Shown here in pieces: positions 8,755-17,773 of a stretch of DNA of 64,000 nt. The stretch spans positions 2,498,001 through 2,562,000 of the forward strand of contig NC_016935.1 of NCBI RefSeq assembly GCF_000250655.1, given 5' to 3'. Both the position numbers and the translations under genes were made by a program. The DNA comes from Paenibacillus mucilaginosus 3016 (GTDB lineage: Bacteria > Bacillota > Bacilli > Paenibacillales > NBRC-103111). How positions within the stretch are numbered: position 1 is the first letter of the stretch; each line of letters opens with the position of its first letter. A model generated the notes under the pieces. That model was not told where the DNA came from. It was given only the letters and a program-made list of their open reading frames with translations, and did not search any database.

Positions 8755-9501
8755 GTGGCCATTCGAGCAATCACGCTGGACCTCTGGGACACATTGTATC
8801 ACGATTGTCCGGTTAGGGACGGCATCCGCAGACGGCGGCGGGAGGAGCTCATTCATCAGAGGCTGTATGAGCTCGGTTACGCAGTAGAGCGGGCACGACT
8901 GAACGCGGCAATCCGCCGGGCAGCGGATACGAGCAGGAAGCAGTGGGACGAGGAGTACTATACTCCGGGTGCGCAGGAGCGGCTGCTGTTCACATTAGCT
9001 CATATGCAGATCGCCCTGTCACCGAATGAACTGATCCGTCTCTCGGAGGAGGTGGCCGAGATCGGCTGCTCTTATCCGCCGCTGCCCTTTGAGGAGACGA
9101 AGAAGACGATTGCGGAACTGGCATGCGTCTTCCCATTGGCGATCATTTCGGATACCGGTCAGACATCAGGGGACGCTCTGCGGCGGGTGCTGCAGCGGGA
9201 CGGCCTGCTGGATTATTTCAAGGTGCTGACATTTTCCGACGAAACGGGAGCCTCCAAACCGCATGCCCGGGCATTCGTTCTCACACTGGAGAAGCTTGGC
9301 GTATCTCCCGGTGAGGCCGTTCATATCGGGGATCATGAGACCAAGGATTGCTTGGGCGCTCTGAACGCCGGCATGCGTACCATCCATCTGGCGCCTCGTC
9401 CCTCCCCATCTCTCGAGCCGAACAGCGGGTATTATCATCTGGAGGGGATCGGGCAGGTGCCCGGGCTTCTGAGCTCACTGTCCGTAGAGGCCGGGCGATG
9501 A
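8755..9501 (+). CDS. HAD-superfamily hydrolase-like protein
   Basis: About 248 residues with HAD motifs in order: DLWDT (Asp9 nucleophile), SDTGQT, SKP lysine and GDHETKD. Such proteins usually dephosphorylate small molecules. In motif I the residue two after the nucleophile is Trp rather than the general-acid Asp, a variant known in part of the superfamily that leaves phosphatase activity uncertain. GTG 8755 is preferred because GGAGG lies nine bases upstream; GTG 8749 overlaps the dehydrogenase stop. Its stop overlaps the kinase start (ATGA). A phosphatase-like protein coupled to a kinase suggests a phosphorylated intermediate in this pathway. Confidence 0.8.
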   Translation: MAIRAITLDLWDTLYHDCPVRDGIRRRRREELIHQRLYELGYAVERARLNAAIRRAADTSRKQWDEEYYTPGAQERLLFTLAHMQIALSPNELIRLSEEVAEIGCSYPPLPFEETKKTIAELACVFPLAIISDTGQTSGDALRRVLQRDGLLDYFKVLTFSDETGASKPHARAFVLTLEKLGVSPGEAVHIGDHETKDCLGALNAGMRTIHLAPRPSPSLEPNSGYYHLEGIGQVPGLLSSLSVEAGR

Positions 9502-10169
9502 AACAGCTCGAATTCGGGCACCTGCTGGAGGAGCTCCTGCGGAGGCACGAGGAGAGGAAGAAGGAGAACCGTCACTTGCTGGTGTGCATCTCCGGCATTG
9601 ACGCCTCGGGGAAATCGACTCTGGCGTACCGGCTGCAGGCTGGCCTGCAGGAGAAGGGGGCTGCCGTACTTCCCGTTTCGGGAGATGATTTTTTCTTCAA
9701 GCGGGAAGTGCGATACCAAAACCCGGACCCGGCTCTCGGATATTACCGGGAATCCTGTGATTACGAGAAGCTGTTCGGGGAACTGCTGCTGCCGCTCAGG
9801 GATGGGGGAGCCGTTCACAGAACCTTGATTCTCGTGGACTGGGAATCGAATGAGTATCGTGAAGCAATCTATACCGTAAGTGAACCCGCCATAGTCCTTG
9901 TTGAGGGGGTATTCCTGCTGCGCAGGGATTTACCCGATGTGTTCGATTACAAGGTGTGGGTCCATGCCACATTCCGGACTGGTGTCAAAAGGGCGTGCAG
10001 CCGGGATCGGGACCTGCAGTATTATGGATCGGTGAAGGCCATCCGGGAGCGGTACTTGAAGCGGCTGTACCGGGGGCAGCTGCTGCATCTGAAACAGGAC
10101 CACCCATGGGAGCGGTGTGAGGGCATCGTATTTACGCAGCAGTGTCTCGACTTGTCTTTTCTTCATTAA
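9498..10169 (+). CDS. P-loop kinase, uridine kinase-like
   Basis: A 223-residue NTP-binding protein with Walker A GIDASGKST (33-41), an SGDDFFF motif where uridine kinases bind substrate, VLVEGVFLL resembling the strand before the Walker B-like region, and an Arg-rich lid segment (RTGVKRACSRDRD). It probably phosphorylates a nucleoside or another small hydroxyl compound. Translation is coupled to the HAD gene by ATGA. It is the last gene of the operon; a hairpin follows. The uridine kinase label is at family level only; the neighbours argue for a specialised substrate. Confidence 0.78.
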   Translation: MKQLEFGHLLEELLRRHEERKKENRHLLVCISGIDASGKSTLAYRLQAGLQEKGAAVLPVSGDDFFFKREVRYQNPDPALGYYRESCDYEKLFGELLLPLRDGGAVHRTLILVDWESNEYREAIYTVSEPAIVLVEGVFLLRRDLPDVFDYKVWVHATFRTGVKRACSRDRDLQYYGSVKAIRERYLKRLYRGQLLHLKQDHPWERCEGIVFTQQCLDLSFLH

Positions 10170-10217
10170 ATACAGACCTCCCTGAGGGGCCCGAATACGG
10201 CTGGGAGGCTCAATCCC

Positions 10218-10268
10218 TAGAGCGGCAGGAGAAGAGATGCAGATCTCGATTCCCGCCGCTTTTCTATG
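10218..10268 (+). terminator. Probable terminator after the kinase gene
   Basis: AGCGGC pairs with GCCGCT, with an inner GAGAT/ATCTC stem and bulges, followed by TTTTCTAT. It separates the aminotransferase operon from the metallophore locus. Confidence 0.5.
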
Positions 10269-10303
10269 TGAAGGGGACGGGATAGCAGAACGCAATCATA
10301 AGT

Positions 10304-10317
10304 TGTAATTATTACGA
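10304..10317. promoter_or_regulatory. Distal Zur-like box
   Basis: TGTAATTATTACGA matches 13 of 14 bases of the Bacillus Zur core CGTAATNATTACGA (consensus from memory). It lies about 90 bases upstream of the -35 element of the metallophore operon and could be a second repressor site or serve another promoter. Confidence 0.55.
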
Positions 10318-10403
10318 ATATATAGGAGTGGGGGTAACGTTTGTCCATTTTGAACGAAGCATGCAGTCCGAACGTTTAAAGGTAAAGGGTGGAAAAATTA
10401 GGA

Positions 10404-10432
10404 TTGACGGTAATGCAAATTATGGATATAAT
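10404..10432 (+). promoter_or_regulatory. Sigma-A promoter of the metallophore operon
   Basis: TTGACG (10404-10409), a 17-base spacer and a perfect TATAAT (10427-10432), 70 bases upstream of cntK. Confidence 0.8.
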
Positions 10433-10435
10433 CCT

Positions 10436-10454
10436 AATCGTAACTATTACTATT
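10436..10454. promoter_or_regulatory. Zur operator over the transcription start
   Basis: AATCGTAACTATTACTATT matches 16 of 18 defined bases of the Zur palindrome AATCGTAATNATTACGATT. It starts three bases after the -10 element, where a bound repressor would block initiation. This predicts that the operon is switched on by zinc starvation. Confidence 0.72.
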
Positions 10455-10501
10455 AGTGATGGGCAGGGAGATCTTATAAACTATGTCGAGAGGGTATTGT
10501 G

Positions 10502-11335
10502 ATGAAACGGGAAATCAATTTTATCAAATGTAATCCCACACAAAATATGACCATTCTTGTGAAAACGGATCACCCGGCTGAAGAGTACAGGCATATCGCA
10601 TCCAAAATTATGGCCTATGACAGCGTGTATGCCGAACAGGTAGGATTTATCGTCAAGCCGAATGGGCATGAGGCTGCAGCCCATTTGCACATGGCCGGCG
10701 GCGAGTTTTGCGGGAATGCCTGCATGGCACTGGCCGCTTATCTCGTATCGGAGAATGACTGTAACCCTAACGATTTGACGGAAATCATGATCGAAGCTTC
10801 GGGGACCGATCGGTTGGTCTCTTGTCAGGTGAAGAAAAGGGAGGATGACTATCACTGTCAAATCGCGATGCCTGTTCCTAACAAGATTGAGCAGCGAACC
10901 ATAACGTACGAGGGTATGGATTTGGATATTGTGATTGTGAGGTATCCCGACTTTATTCACATTGTGATGGAAGTGGAGCAGGTTAACGAGGCCGTGAGAG
11001 ACAGGGCGCAATCCTTAGCGAAGCTGCTGGGCGTCACGCTGGGGGCGAATTTGATCGGCATCCTGTTGTACAATGCCGGCACCGGTGAACTGGCTCCGCT
11101 CATTTATGTTCCGCTGATCGACAGCATGATTTGGGAAAGAGGCTGCGGCTCGGGCACTGCGTCGGTGGGAGCTTATTTGGCATGGAAACATCGAGGAGCC
11201 ATTACAGCACCCATCAAGCAGCCCGGCGGCACCATACAAGTCACTGCCCAATTTGATCATGAAGAGATAACAGGACTCGCCATCGAAGGAGTTGTTGGGA
11301 TCGTTGCGGAAGGCAAAGCCTATGTAGATGTGTAG
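10502..11335 (+). CDS. cntK: CntK-like histidine racemase (metallophore biosynthesis)
   Basis: A 277-residue protein of the diaminopimelate epimerase fold. The two catalytic cysteines sit in GGEFCGNAC (Cys70) and ERGCGSGTAS (Cys215). In staphylopine synthesis CntK converts L- to D-histidine without a cofactor. Placed directly before cntL and cntM, it should supply D-histidine, rather than act in lysine or wall synthesis. ATG 10502 is chosen over the adjoining GTG 10499; AGAGGG lies about seven bases upstream. First gene of the Zur-type operon. Confidence 0.85.
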   Translation: MKREINFIKCNPTQNMTILVKTDHPAEEYRHIASKIMAYDSVYAEQVGFIVKPNGHEAAAHLHMAGGEFCGNACMALAAYLVSENDCNPNDLTEIMIEASGTDRLVSCQVKKREDDYHCQIAMPVPNKIEQRTITYEGMDLDIVIVRYPDFIHIVMEVEQVNEAVRDRAQSLAKLLGVTLGANLIGILLYNAGTGELAPLIYVPLIDSMIWERGCGSGTASVGAYLAWKHRGAITAPIKQPGGTIQVTAQFDHEEITGLAIEGVVGIVAEGKAYVDV

Positions 11336-11362
11336 TCATTCCATTTGAATCGGAGGGTAAGT

Positions 11363-12193
11363 ATGAAGACGAAGACACAAGACCATGTCAAATTCATTTT
11401 ATCTGAATATGCAGAGCAATTCATCACCTTAGCCGGGCAGTATGACGGTACCGTCCATTCCTGCTTGGAGCTGGAGAGGGTTATAGATCAATACTCCGCC
11501 TTTATTACAAATGAAGCTAACCAAGAAGTTTGGGAAGAGATCCATCGGGATGAATCCGGCGATATGAATCAACTCGCTGCGGACCTGCGGAGACACTCTG
11601 CAAGATGCGTGGGGATCATGGAGAAATATCGTGCTTTGAAGCTGCTTGGTGGAAACGCGGAAATGACGGATTATTTTCAAAATATAGAATCCTGCATTGA
11701 AGAAGAGTTCGGAGGATTCCGGCTGACTGCGGAGTCCAAAGTATTGATGATCGGCTCAGGCGCCTTTCCCATGACGCCATTGTTCATAGCTAAGCGTACA
11801 GGTGCGGCCGTGGTCGGTATCGATATTGACGAGGAAGCTATCAAGCTTGGACGGCGTGTTGTAGACAAACTGGGGAGCGGGCTGCCGATCACGCTGGCCA
11901 AAGTATATGTGGAAAACCTGGAATACACGAAGGAAGCGACCCATATCATTTTCAGCTCAACGGTTGAGAGTAAGTACGATCTGCTTAGGCAGCTGCATCC
12001 CATCACGAATGAAGAAGTGGTCGTGGCGATGAGATATGGAGACCGGCTGAAGTCTCTGTTCAACTACCCCATGAAAGCCGTGGATGCGCACAAATGGAGG
12101 CTGGCAGAAGTGCTGTTGCGTCCTGATCATGTGTTTGATATCGCCCTGTATACCAAAGCACCGTCAGGAGGTTCCTATGATGAGCAGCTTTAA
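11363..12193 (+). CDS. cntL: CntL-like nicotianamine synthase homologue (aminobutyrate transferase)
   Basis: 276 residues of the bacterial nicotianamine-synthase-like family. CntL moves the aminobutyrate group of S-adenosylmethionine onto the histidine amine. The SAM-binding Rossmann region reads VLMIGSGAFPMTPLFIAK with the acidic strand end VVGIDIDEEA; an N-terminal helical domain of about 120 residues precedes it. ATG 11363 has CGGAGGG seven bases upstream. Its 3' end overlaps cntM by 17 bases. The order K-L-M makes the assignment secure. Confidence 0.87.
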   Translation: MKTKTQDHVKFILSEYAEQFITLAGQYDGTVHSCLELERVIDQYSAFITNEANQEVWEEIHRDESGDMNQLAADLRRHSARCVGIMEKYRALKLLGGNAEMTDYFQNIESCIEEEFGGFRLTAESKVLMIGSGAFPMTPLFIAKRTGAAVVGIDIDEEAIKLGRRVVDKLGSGLPITLAKVYVENLEYTKEATHIIFSSTVESKYDLLRQLHPITNEEVVVAMRYGDRLKSLFNYPMKAVDAHKWRLAEVLLRPDHVFDIALYTKAPSGGSYDEQL

Positions 12194-13499
12194 CCGTGTC
12201 TTGATTCTGGGAACGGGTCCTGCCTCCGTACAGCTTGCGGTTACGCTGAAAAACAAGTGGAACTGCTGCATAGGCATTGCGGGGCGGGAGTCGGTCCGTT
12301 CCGAACCGTTCTTCACGGCACTTGATGAAAGCGGCCGGCGTGTTCGTGCAGACATCCAAAATGAAAAGCATCAGGCGATGCAGGGCGAATGTATCGTGGA
12401 TCATGTGTTTCAGGGATACGGGACCATTACGGGAGAATGGGATACCCTGATACTCGCGGTCACGACGGATGCTTATGTTGCCGTCCTGAAACAAATCCAT
12501 GGTGAGCTGTTGAAGCGGGTCAGGTGCATGCTGCTGTTATCTCCGACCTTCGGTTCAAACCGTCTGGTGCGCCATTATATGAACGGCATTCAATCCTCCG
12601 CCGAGATCATCAGCTTCTCTACCTACTCATGCGCTACACGCTGGGCGGGGCCAAGACCTTCCCATCAGGTGATCACAACGGCCGTGAAGAAAAAGGTATT
12701 TATCGGCTCTACGCACGGCCGTTCTCCAGCGATCGAAAGCCTATGCGGGCTCTATGAAAAGCTGGGCACAACGCTGGAGGTGATGGATTCGCCAATGGAG
12801 GCGGAGTCCAGGAATATCTCGTTATATGTCCACCCTCCGCTGTTTATGAATGAGATCTCGCTTGGGGCTGTATTCGGAGAAGACGTCACCCAAAAGTATG
12901 TGTATAAAATGTTTCCGGAGGGTCCCATCACGCAATATTTAATTCGCGACATGCTTGCGGCGTGGAAAGAAATGATGAGTATACTTGAACAATTGCATTT
13001 CGAGGGCATCAATTTACTCAAGTTCATGACGGACGATAATTATCCGGTGAGATTGGAAAGCTTGTCGCGTCATGATATCGAGCATTTCACGGAGCTCGAG
13101 ACGATTCATCAAGAATATTTGCTGTATATCCGGTACACCTCGTTGTTGATCGACCCTTTCTCGGAGCCGGATCAGGAGGGAAGATATTTTGATTTTTCCG
13201 CTGTTCCGATCCGGTCCATATTCGTGGACAGGGAAGGGTACTGGGATATTCCGCGAATGCCCAAGGAGGATTATTACCGGATCAAGATCATCCAAGGAAT
13301 CGCAAGGCATTTGAACGTGAGCTGCCCGACCATCGACAAGTTCATCTCAGCGTACGAGGGGAAATTGGAGGCAGTGGCTCAAGCCCGCAAGGGCGAGTTG
13401 TTGTCCGATGCCTTTGTCATACAAGACTTTGCCGAAGATGTGAAGATGATATGCCATGAAATGGAGAACCAGATTGAGCTGTCGGGGGAACTTACATGA
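12177..13499 (+). CDS. cntM: CntM-like opine dehydrogenase, predicted 2-oxoglutarate type
   Basis: 440 residues. CntM condenses the CntL product with an alpha-keto acid using NADPH and finishes the metallophore. The N-terminal Rossmann motif is LILGTGPASVQLA, and blocks such as IQNEKHQ, LLSPTFGS, SFSTY, SLYVHPPLFMNE, MFPEGPIT and PRMPKEDYYR follow Staphylococcus aureus CntM closely. In the substrate-deciding motif STYxxxTR, S. aureus has Asp150 (pyruvate) and Pseudomonas has Ala153 (2-oxoglutarate). Here it is Ala153 (codon GCT 12633). With CntK present this predicts a D-His/2-oxoglutarate product, the bacillopaline type. AGGAGG precedes two adjacent ATGs (12177, 12180). Its stop overlaps the next start. 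Confidence 0.88.
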   Translation: MMSSFNRVLILGTGPASVQLAVTLKNKWNCCIGIAGRESVRSEPFFTALDESGRRVRADIQNEKHQAMQGECIVDHVFQGYGTITGEWDTLILAVTTDAYVAVLKQIHGELLKRVRCMLLLSPTFGSNRLVRHYMNGIQSSAEIISFSTYSCATRWAGPRPSHQVITTAVKKKVFIGSTHGRSPAIESLCGLYEKLGTTLEVMDSPMEAESRNISLYVHPPLFMNEISLGAVFGEDVTQKYVYKMFPEGPITQYLIRDMLAAWKEMMSILEQLHFEGINLLKFMTDDNYPVRLESLSRHDIEHFTELETIHQEYLLYIRYTSLLIDPFSEPDQEGRYFDFSAVPIRSIFVDREGYWDIPRMPKEDYYRIKIIQGIARHLNVSCPTIDKFISAYEGKLEAVAQARKGELLSDAFVIQDFAEDVKMICHEMENQIELSGELT

Positions 13500-15094
13500 G
13501 AAGACGTTGGGTCACTGTAATAACGGTAATTATGGTATGTGCTGCACTGCTCGCAGGCTGCGGCGGCACGCAAACGGGCTCCAAGGAGTCCCCGAAAGAG
13601 CTGGTGTACGCTTCGGCGAAAGACATTAATGATATGAATCCTCATGTGTATACGGGCTCGAATCCGGCACAAGGGGTGGTCTATGAGTCGCTGGTTGAGA
13701 ATACCGAAGAAGGCTTCAAGCCGCTGCTCGCCGAATCCTGGGAAATCTCCGGCGATGGAAAAGTATACACATTCCATCTGCGCAAAGATGTGAAGTTCCA
13801 TGATGGCGAGCCCTTTAACGCGGAAGCCGTGAAGAAGAATATCGAGGCTGTGCAGAGGAATGCGGCGAAGCATGCCTGGATCAAGCTTTCAACCAAAATC
13901 GTAAGCTGCAATGTGATCGACACGCATACGGTTCAACTGGTTCTCTCGGAAGCGTATTATCCTGCTTTGCTTGAGCTGTCCTTCACCAGACCTTATGTGT
14001 TCATCTCGCCCAACCATTTCAAGGACGGGGAGACCAAAAACGGCGTGAATGGCTACAGCGGAACAGGACCCTATAAGCTTACGGAACATAAAGTCGATCA
14101 GTATGCCGTATTTGAAGCTAATGAAGGCTACTGGGGCGGTGCCCCGAAGATCAAGAAATTGACGGCCAAGGTTCTGCCCGCCGGGGAAACGACCTTCCTC
14201 GCCATGAAAAAGGGAGAAGTGAACTTCTTATTCACGGATGATCGGGGCACCGACAGCATTGATGTGGAAGCGATGACGAAACTGGCGGATTCAGGCGGAT
14301 ATCAAATCGTGAGAAGCAAACCGATGAATACGAAAATGATCGTAGCCAACAGCAGCAAGACGAACAGTCCGGTCCATGAAACGGCTGTGCGTCAGGCGAT
14401 CTGGCATGTGATTGACCGGGAGACCATCAGCAAGCAAATCTTCAAAGGCACCGAACCGGCGGCGTATACCCTGTTTTCTGCGAATGTCAAATACGCCGAT
14501 GTCGACTTGAAGAAGCAAGGCTATGATCCGGAAGCAGCCCAGAAGCTGCTGGAGCAGGCCGGCTGGGTTCTTGGCAGCGGTCAAGAGGTAAGAACGAAGA
14601 ACGGCAGCAAGCTGTCGATGAAGCTGTATTATGATTCCAATTCGTCCTCCCAGAAAACACAAGCGGAATTGATTCAGCATGCCGCGAAAAAAATCGGGAT
14701 TCAGCTTGAGCTTGCCGGCGAGCAGTCGACTTCCATCGCGAAGCGCAGAGCTACAGGCGATTATGATCTGTTGTTCAATCAAACCTGGGGACTGGCGTAT
14801 GATCCGCAGAGCACCATTGCCGCCTTTACTTCCGACTCTTCTTATTTGCATACGACGAAGGGCATTGCGAGGGCAAACGAGCTTTACCAGAAGATTACTC
14901 AGGTTACAGCAGCCATGGATGAGAACGTCCGCAAGTCGTTATATGCGGACATCTTGAGAATCGTTCATGAAGAGGCGGTCTTTATTCCCATTACCAATGG
15001 CAGTGTCACGATTGTCGCCCCCAACACGCTGCAGGACATCGGATTTAAGCAGTCTCAATTTGAGCTGCCTTTTGAGAAGATGCACTTCCAATAG
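13496..15094 (+). CDS. cntA: CntA-like metallophore-binding lipoprotein
   Basis: A 532-residue solute-binding protein of the peptide/nickel/opine class (SBP_bac_5), with a lipoprotein signal ending in LLAGC (Cys22). The conserved family block LAESWEISGDGKVYTFHLRK lies about residue 78. It should capture the metal-loaded metallophore outside the membrane and hand it to CntBC. ATG overlaps the cntM stop (ATGA), so uptake and synthesis are translated together. Confidence 0.87.
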   Translation: MRRRWVTVITVIMVCAALLAGCGGTQTGSKESPKELVYASAKDINDMNPHVYTGSNPAQGVVYESLVENTEEGFKPLLAESWEISGDGKVYTFHLRKDVKFHDGEPFNAEAVKKNIEAVQRNAAKHAWIKLSTKIVSCNVIDTHTVQLVLSEAYYPALLELSFTRPYVFISPNHFKDGETKNGVNGYSGTGPYKLTEHKVDQYAVFEANEGYWGGAPKIKKLTAKVLPAGETTFLAMKKGEVNFLFTDDRGTDSIDVEAMTKLADSGGYQIVRSKPMNTKMIVANSSKTNSPVHETAVRQAIWHVIDRETISKQIFKGTEPAAYTLFSANVKYADVDLKKQGYDPEAAQKLLEQAGWVLGSGQEVRTKNGSKLSMKLYYDSNSSSQKTQAELIQHAAKKIGIQLELAGEQSTSIAKRRATGDYDLLFNQTWGLAYDPQSTIAAFTSDSSYLHTTKGIARANELYQKITQVTAAMDENVRKSLYADILRIVHEEAVFIPITNGSVTIVAPNTLQDIGFKQSQFELPFEKMHFQ

Positions 15095-15118
15095 ATAAAA
15101 TTGAAAATGGAGAATGGT

Positions 15119-16051
15119 ATGGGCTGGTATATTACCAAACGGGGATTATTATCGGTCCCCATGATTGTCATCATCTCATTCTTGACCTTTGTTCTCATCA
15201 ACCTGTCTCCCCAGGACCCGGCCGAGGTGGTGCTGCAGGCGCAGGGCGTCCCCCAAATTACAAAGGAACTGATTGCGCAGACCCGAGCGGAGCTCGGGAT
15301 GGATCGGCCGTTCCTGACCCGGTACTTCCATTGGCTGACGGCATGCCTGCAGCTCAATTTTGGGAATTCGTACGTGACCGGGGAGCCTGTCTGGGCGCTG
15401 CTCGGCCCCGCCTTTTCGAACACATTCAAGCTGACGCTTGTTTCGGTCATTGCTATGATTGCATTGTCCATTGTACTGGGGGTTATGTGCGCATTGAAGG
15501 AAGGAGGCTTAATGGATCAATCGGTTAGGGGCGTTTCCTTTTTCCTGACCTCCATGCCGTCCTATTTACTTGCTGCACTGATGATCTGGTATTTCTCGGT
15601 GAAGCTGGATTTGCTGCCGACAAGCGGGATGGAGTCGTACCCAAGCTATGTGCTGCCGGTGACGATCATCGCAGTCAATTATGCGGGCATTTACTTTCGA
15701 ATTGTCAGAAGCTCGATGATAAGCAATCTACACGAAGACTACGTTCTGTACGGAAGGGCCTGCGGCTTACCGGAGAGGAAGATCACGATCCATATGGTAC
15801 GCAATTCATTACAGGTTGCCGTTTCCGTATTTTGTATGGCGGTACCCATTATTCTAGGCAGCACGGTCGTTGTGGAAAATATGTTTGCTTGGCCGGGTTT
15901 AGGCAGTCTGAGCGTAAAAGCAATTCTAAGCAGGGATTTCCCGATGATCCAGGCCTATGTATTGGTTCTGGCCGTCTCTTTTGTGCTGTTCAACACCGTC
16001 TCCGACATGGTTAATGCGGCGATGAACCCGAGAGTAAGAAGGGATCTCTAG
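15119..16051 (+). CDS. cntB: CntB-like opine ABC transporter permease
   Basis: About 310 residues with six membrane spans, DppB/NikB type: N-terminal KRGLLSVPMIVIISFLTFVL, and the ATPase-contact loop near DYVLYGRACGLPERKITI. ATG 15119 is chosen because GGAG lies six bases upstream; TTG 15101 and ATG 15107 are in-frame alternatives without a better site. It forms the membrane channel with CntC. Confidence 0.85.
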   Translation: MGWYITKRGLLSVPMIVIISFLTFVLINLSPQDPAEVVLQAQGVPQITKELIAQTRAELGMDRPFLTRYFHWLTACLQLNFGNSYVTGEPVWALLGPAFSNTFKLTLVSVIAMIALSIVLGVMCALKEGGLMDQSVRGVSFFLTSMPSYLLAALMIWYFSVKLDLLPTSGMESYPSYVLPVTIIAVNYAGIYFRIVRSSMISNLHEDYVLYGRACGLPERKITIHMVRNSLQVAVSVFCMAVPIILGSTVVVENMFAWPGLGSLSVKAILSRDFPMIQAYVLVLAVSFVLFNTVSDMVNAAMNPRVRRDL

Positions 16052-16052
16052 A

Positions 16053-16946
16053 ATGAGCATGTTGAAACGGATACTGAAAGATAAGCTGGCTGCGGTTTCC
16101 TTATCCATCGTTGTAATCACGATTATGGTCGGGATCTTCGCCCCTTGGTTTGCGCCGCATGATCCGCATGAAGTCCATATGGAGCTGAGATATGCAGCCC
16201 CTACAGGGGAATACTTGCTGGGCAACGATCACCTGGGCCGCTGCGTTTTGTCCCGATTGATATTTGGCATTCGCCCCAGCGTGCTCTGGGTGTTCGTCGC
16301 GTTGGTATTGTCCGTAGGGGTGGGAGCGATTCTCGGGTTTATCGCAGGCTATTTCCGGGGGAGAACGGATGCGGTTCTCATGAGAATATGCGATGTGATG
16401 CTTTCGTTCCCGGGATATGTCATGACTCTGGCCCTTATCGGCATGCTCGGTGTAGGTCTTCAGAATATTTTGATTGCGTTTGTGTTGAGCAAGTGGGCCT
16501 GGTTCGCCCGGGTCATCCGGACATCGGTCATGCAGGCAGCGGAATCTGATTATGTCAAGTTTTCCCAAGCGATCGGTGCCGGTCATCTGAGCATTATGGT
16601 GAGGCACATTGTGCCGGTATCCCTCCCGGACATTGCAGTGATTTCCAGCAGCTCCTTTGGTTCGATGGTCCTGCAAATCTCCGGCTTTTCTTTTCTCGGA
16701 TTAGGCATTCAAGCTCCCCACGCAGAATGGGGAATGATGCTGAACGAGGCCAGGGAAGTGATGTTCTCGAGGCCGGAGATCATGCTCGCGCCCGGCTTAA
16801 CGATCATCATGGTCGTATCGGCCATCAACTTCTTGTCCGATGCGCTTCAGGTTGCTTTGGATCCGAAGCTGATGACCTCCAAGGGCAAGCTGCAGGCGGA
16901 TGCGGCCGCCTTGGAGGCGAGGCTTCCAGGGAAAGAGGTGGCTTAA
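16053..16946 (+). CDS. cntC: CntC-like opine ABC transporter permease
   Basis: A 297-residue DppC/NikC-type permease. After the first span comes the typical HPLGTD-like element, here GEYLLGNDHLGRCVLSRLI, then five more spans and the EAA-type loop ESDYVKFSQAIGAGHLSIMV. It starts one base after the cntB stop region and partners with CntB. Confidence 0.85.
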   Translation: MSMLKRILKDKLAAVSLSIVVITIMVGIFAPWFAPHDPHEVHMELRYAAPTGEYLLGNDHLGRCVLSRLIFGIRPSVLWVFVALVLSVGVGAILGFIAGYFRGRTDAVLMRICDVMLSFPGYVMTLALIGMLGVGLQNILIAFVLSKWAWFARVIRTSVMQAAESDYVKFSQAIGAGHLSIMVRHIVPVSLPDIAVISSSSFGSMVLQISGFSFLGLGIQAPHAEWGMMLNEAREVMFSRPEIMLAPGLTIIMVVSAINFLSDALQVALDPKLMTSKGKLQADAAALEARLPGKEVA

Positions 16947-16948
16947 CC

Positions 16949-17773
16949 TTGACACACCTGTTAGAGGTTGCCAATTTGAAGATTTGGGACAGCGGCACGG
17001 GCAAAGTGATCGTCCCCGGCAGCTCTTTTCATGTCAAGCAAGGAAGCTGTCTGGCCATTGTCGGGGAAAGCGGCAGCGGCAAATCGGTGACATGCAGAGC
17101 CATAATGAGGTTGAACAAAACCCGACTTCGCCAATCCGGAGACATTGTATTCAAAGGGGAAAACCTGGCCGATCTCCCGGAGAGCGAAATGAGAAAGAAG
17201 AGGGGAAAGCAGCTGTGCATGATCCTGCAGAATGGCATGCGCGCCTTTGACCCTTCTTGTGTGGTGGGCGTGCATCTCAAGGAGACGCTTCACCAGCATT
17301 TTGGCTGGAGCAAGGATGAAGCTGTGACCCATATGAAGCTTGCCATGGCCAGCGTGATGCTGAAAAACCCGCTCGAGGTGATGAACAAGTATCCCCATCA
17401 GCTGTCGGGCGGCATGCTGCAGCGGGTGATGATTGCGCTGGCGATGGTGCTGGAGCCCGACATCCTCATTGCGGATGAGCCGACAACAGCCCTGGATACG
17501 ATCTCGCAATACGAGGTCGTCGAACAGTTTCTTCAGCTGCGGGAACGAATGGGCTGTTCGATGATTTTCATTTCCCACGACTTGGGGGTTGTGAAGAAAA
17601 TAGCCGATGAAGTACTGGTCATGAAAGACGGAGTCATTGTGGAAAAAGGGACTACCCGGGCCATATTCACTGAAGCAGAGCATGAATACACCCGTTATCT
17701 GGTGTCCACGAAGCAGGCGCTGAATCATCATTTTAGGCGGTTGATGGGAGGCGTTGGCCTTGCTGAGCGTTAA
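16949..17773 (+). CDS. cntD: CntD-like ABC transporter ATPase
   Basis: 274 residues from a TTG start; AGAGGTGG lies about eight bases upstream. Walker A GESGSGKS, signature LSGGMLQRV, Walker B ILIADEPTTALD and H-loop ISHDLGVV. It powers metallophore import with CntF. An open frame continues far upstream of the TTG, but that part reads as an alternative frame of cntC and should be ignored. Confidence 0.85.
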   Translation: MTHLLEVANLKIWDSGTGKVIVPGSSFHVKQGSCLAIVGESGSGKSVTCRAIMRLNKTRLRQSGDIVFKGENLADLPESEMRKKRGKQLCMILQNGMRAFDPSCVVGVHLKETLHQHFGWSKDEAVTHMKLAMASVMLKNPLEVMNKYPHQLSGGMLQRVMIALAMVLEPDILIADEPTTALDTISQYEVVEQFLQLRERMGCSMIFISHDLGVVKKIADEVLVMKDGVIVEKGTTRAIFTEAEHEYTRYLVSTKQALNHHFRRLMGGVGLAER

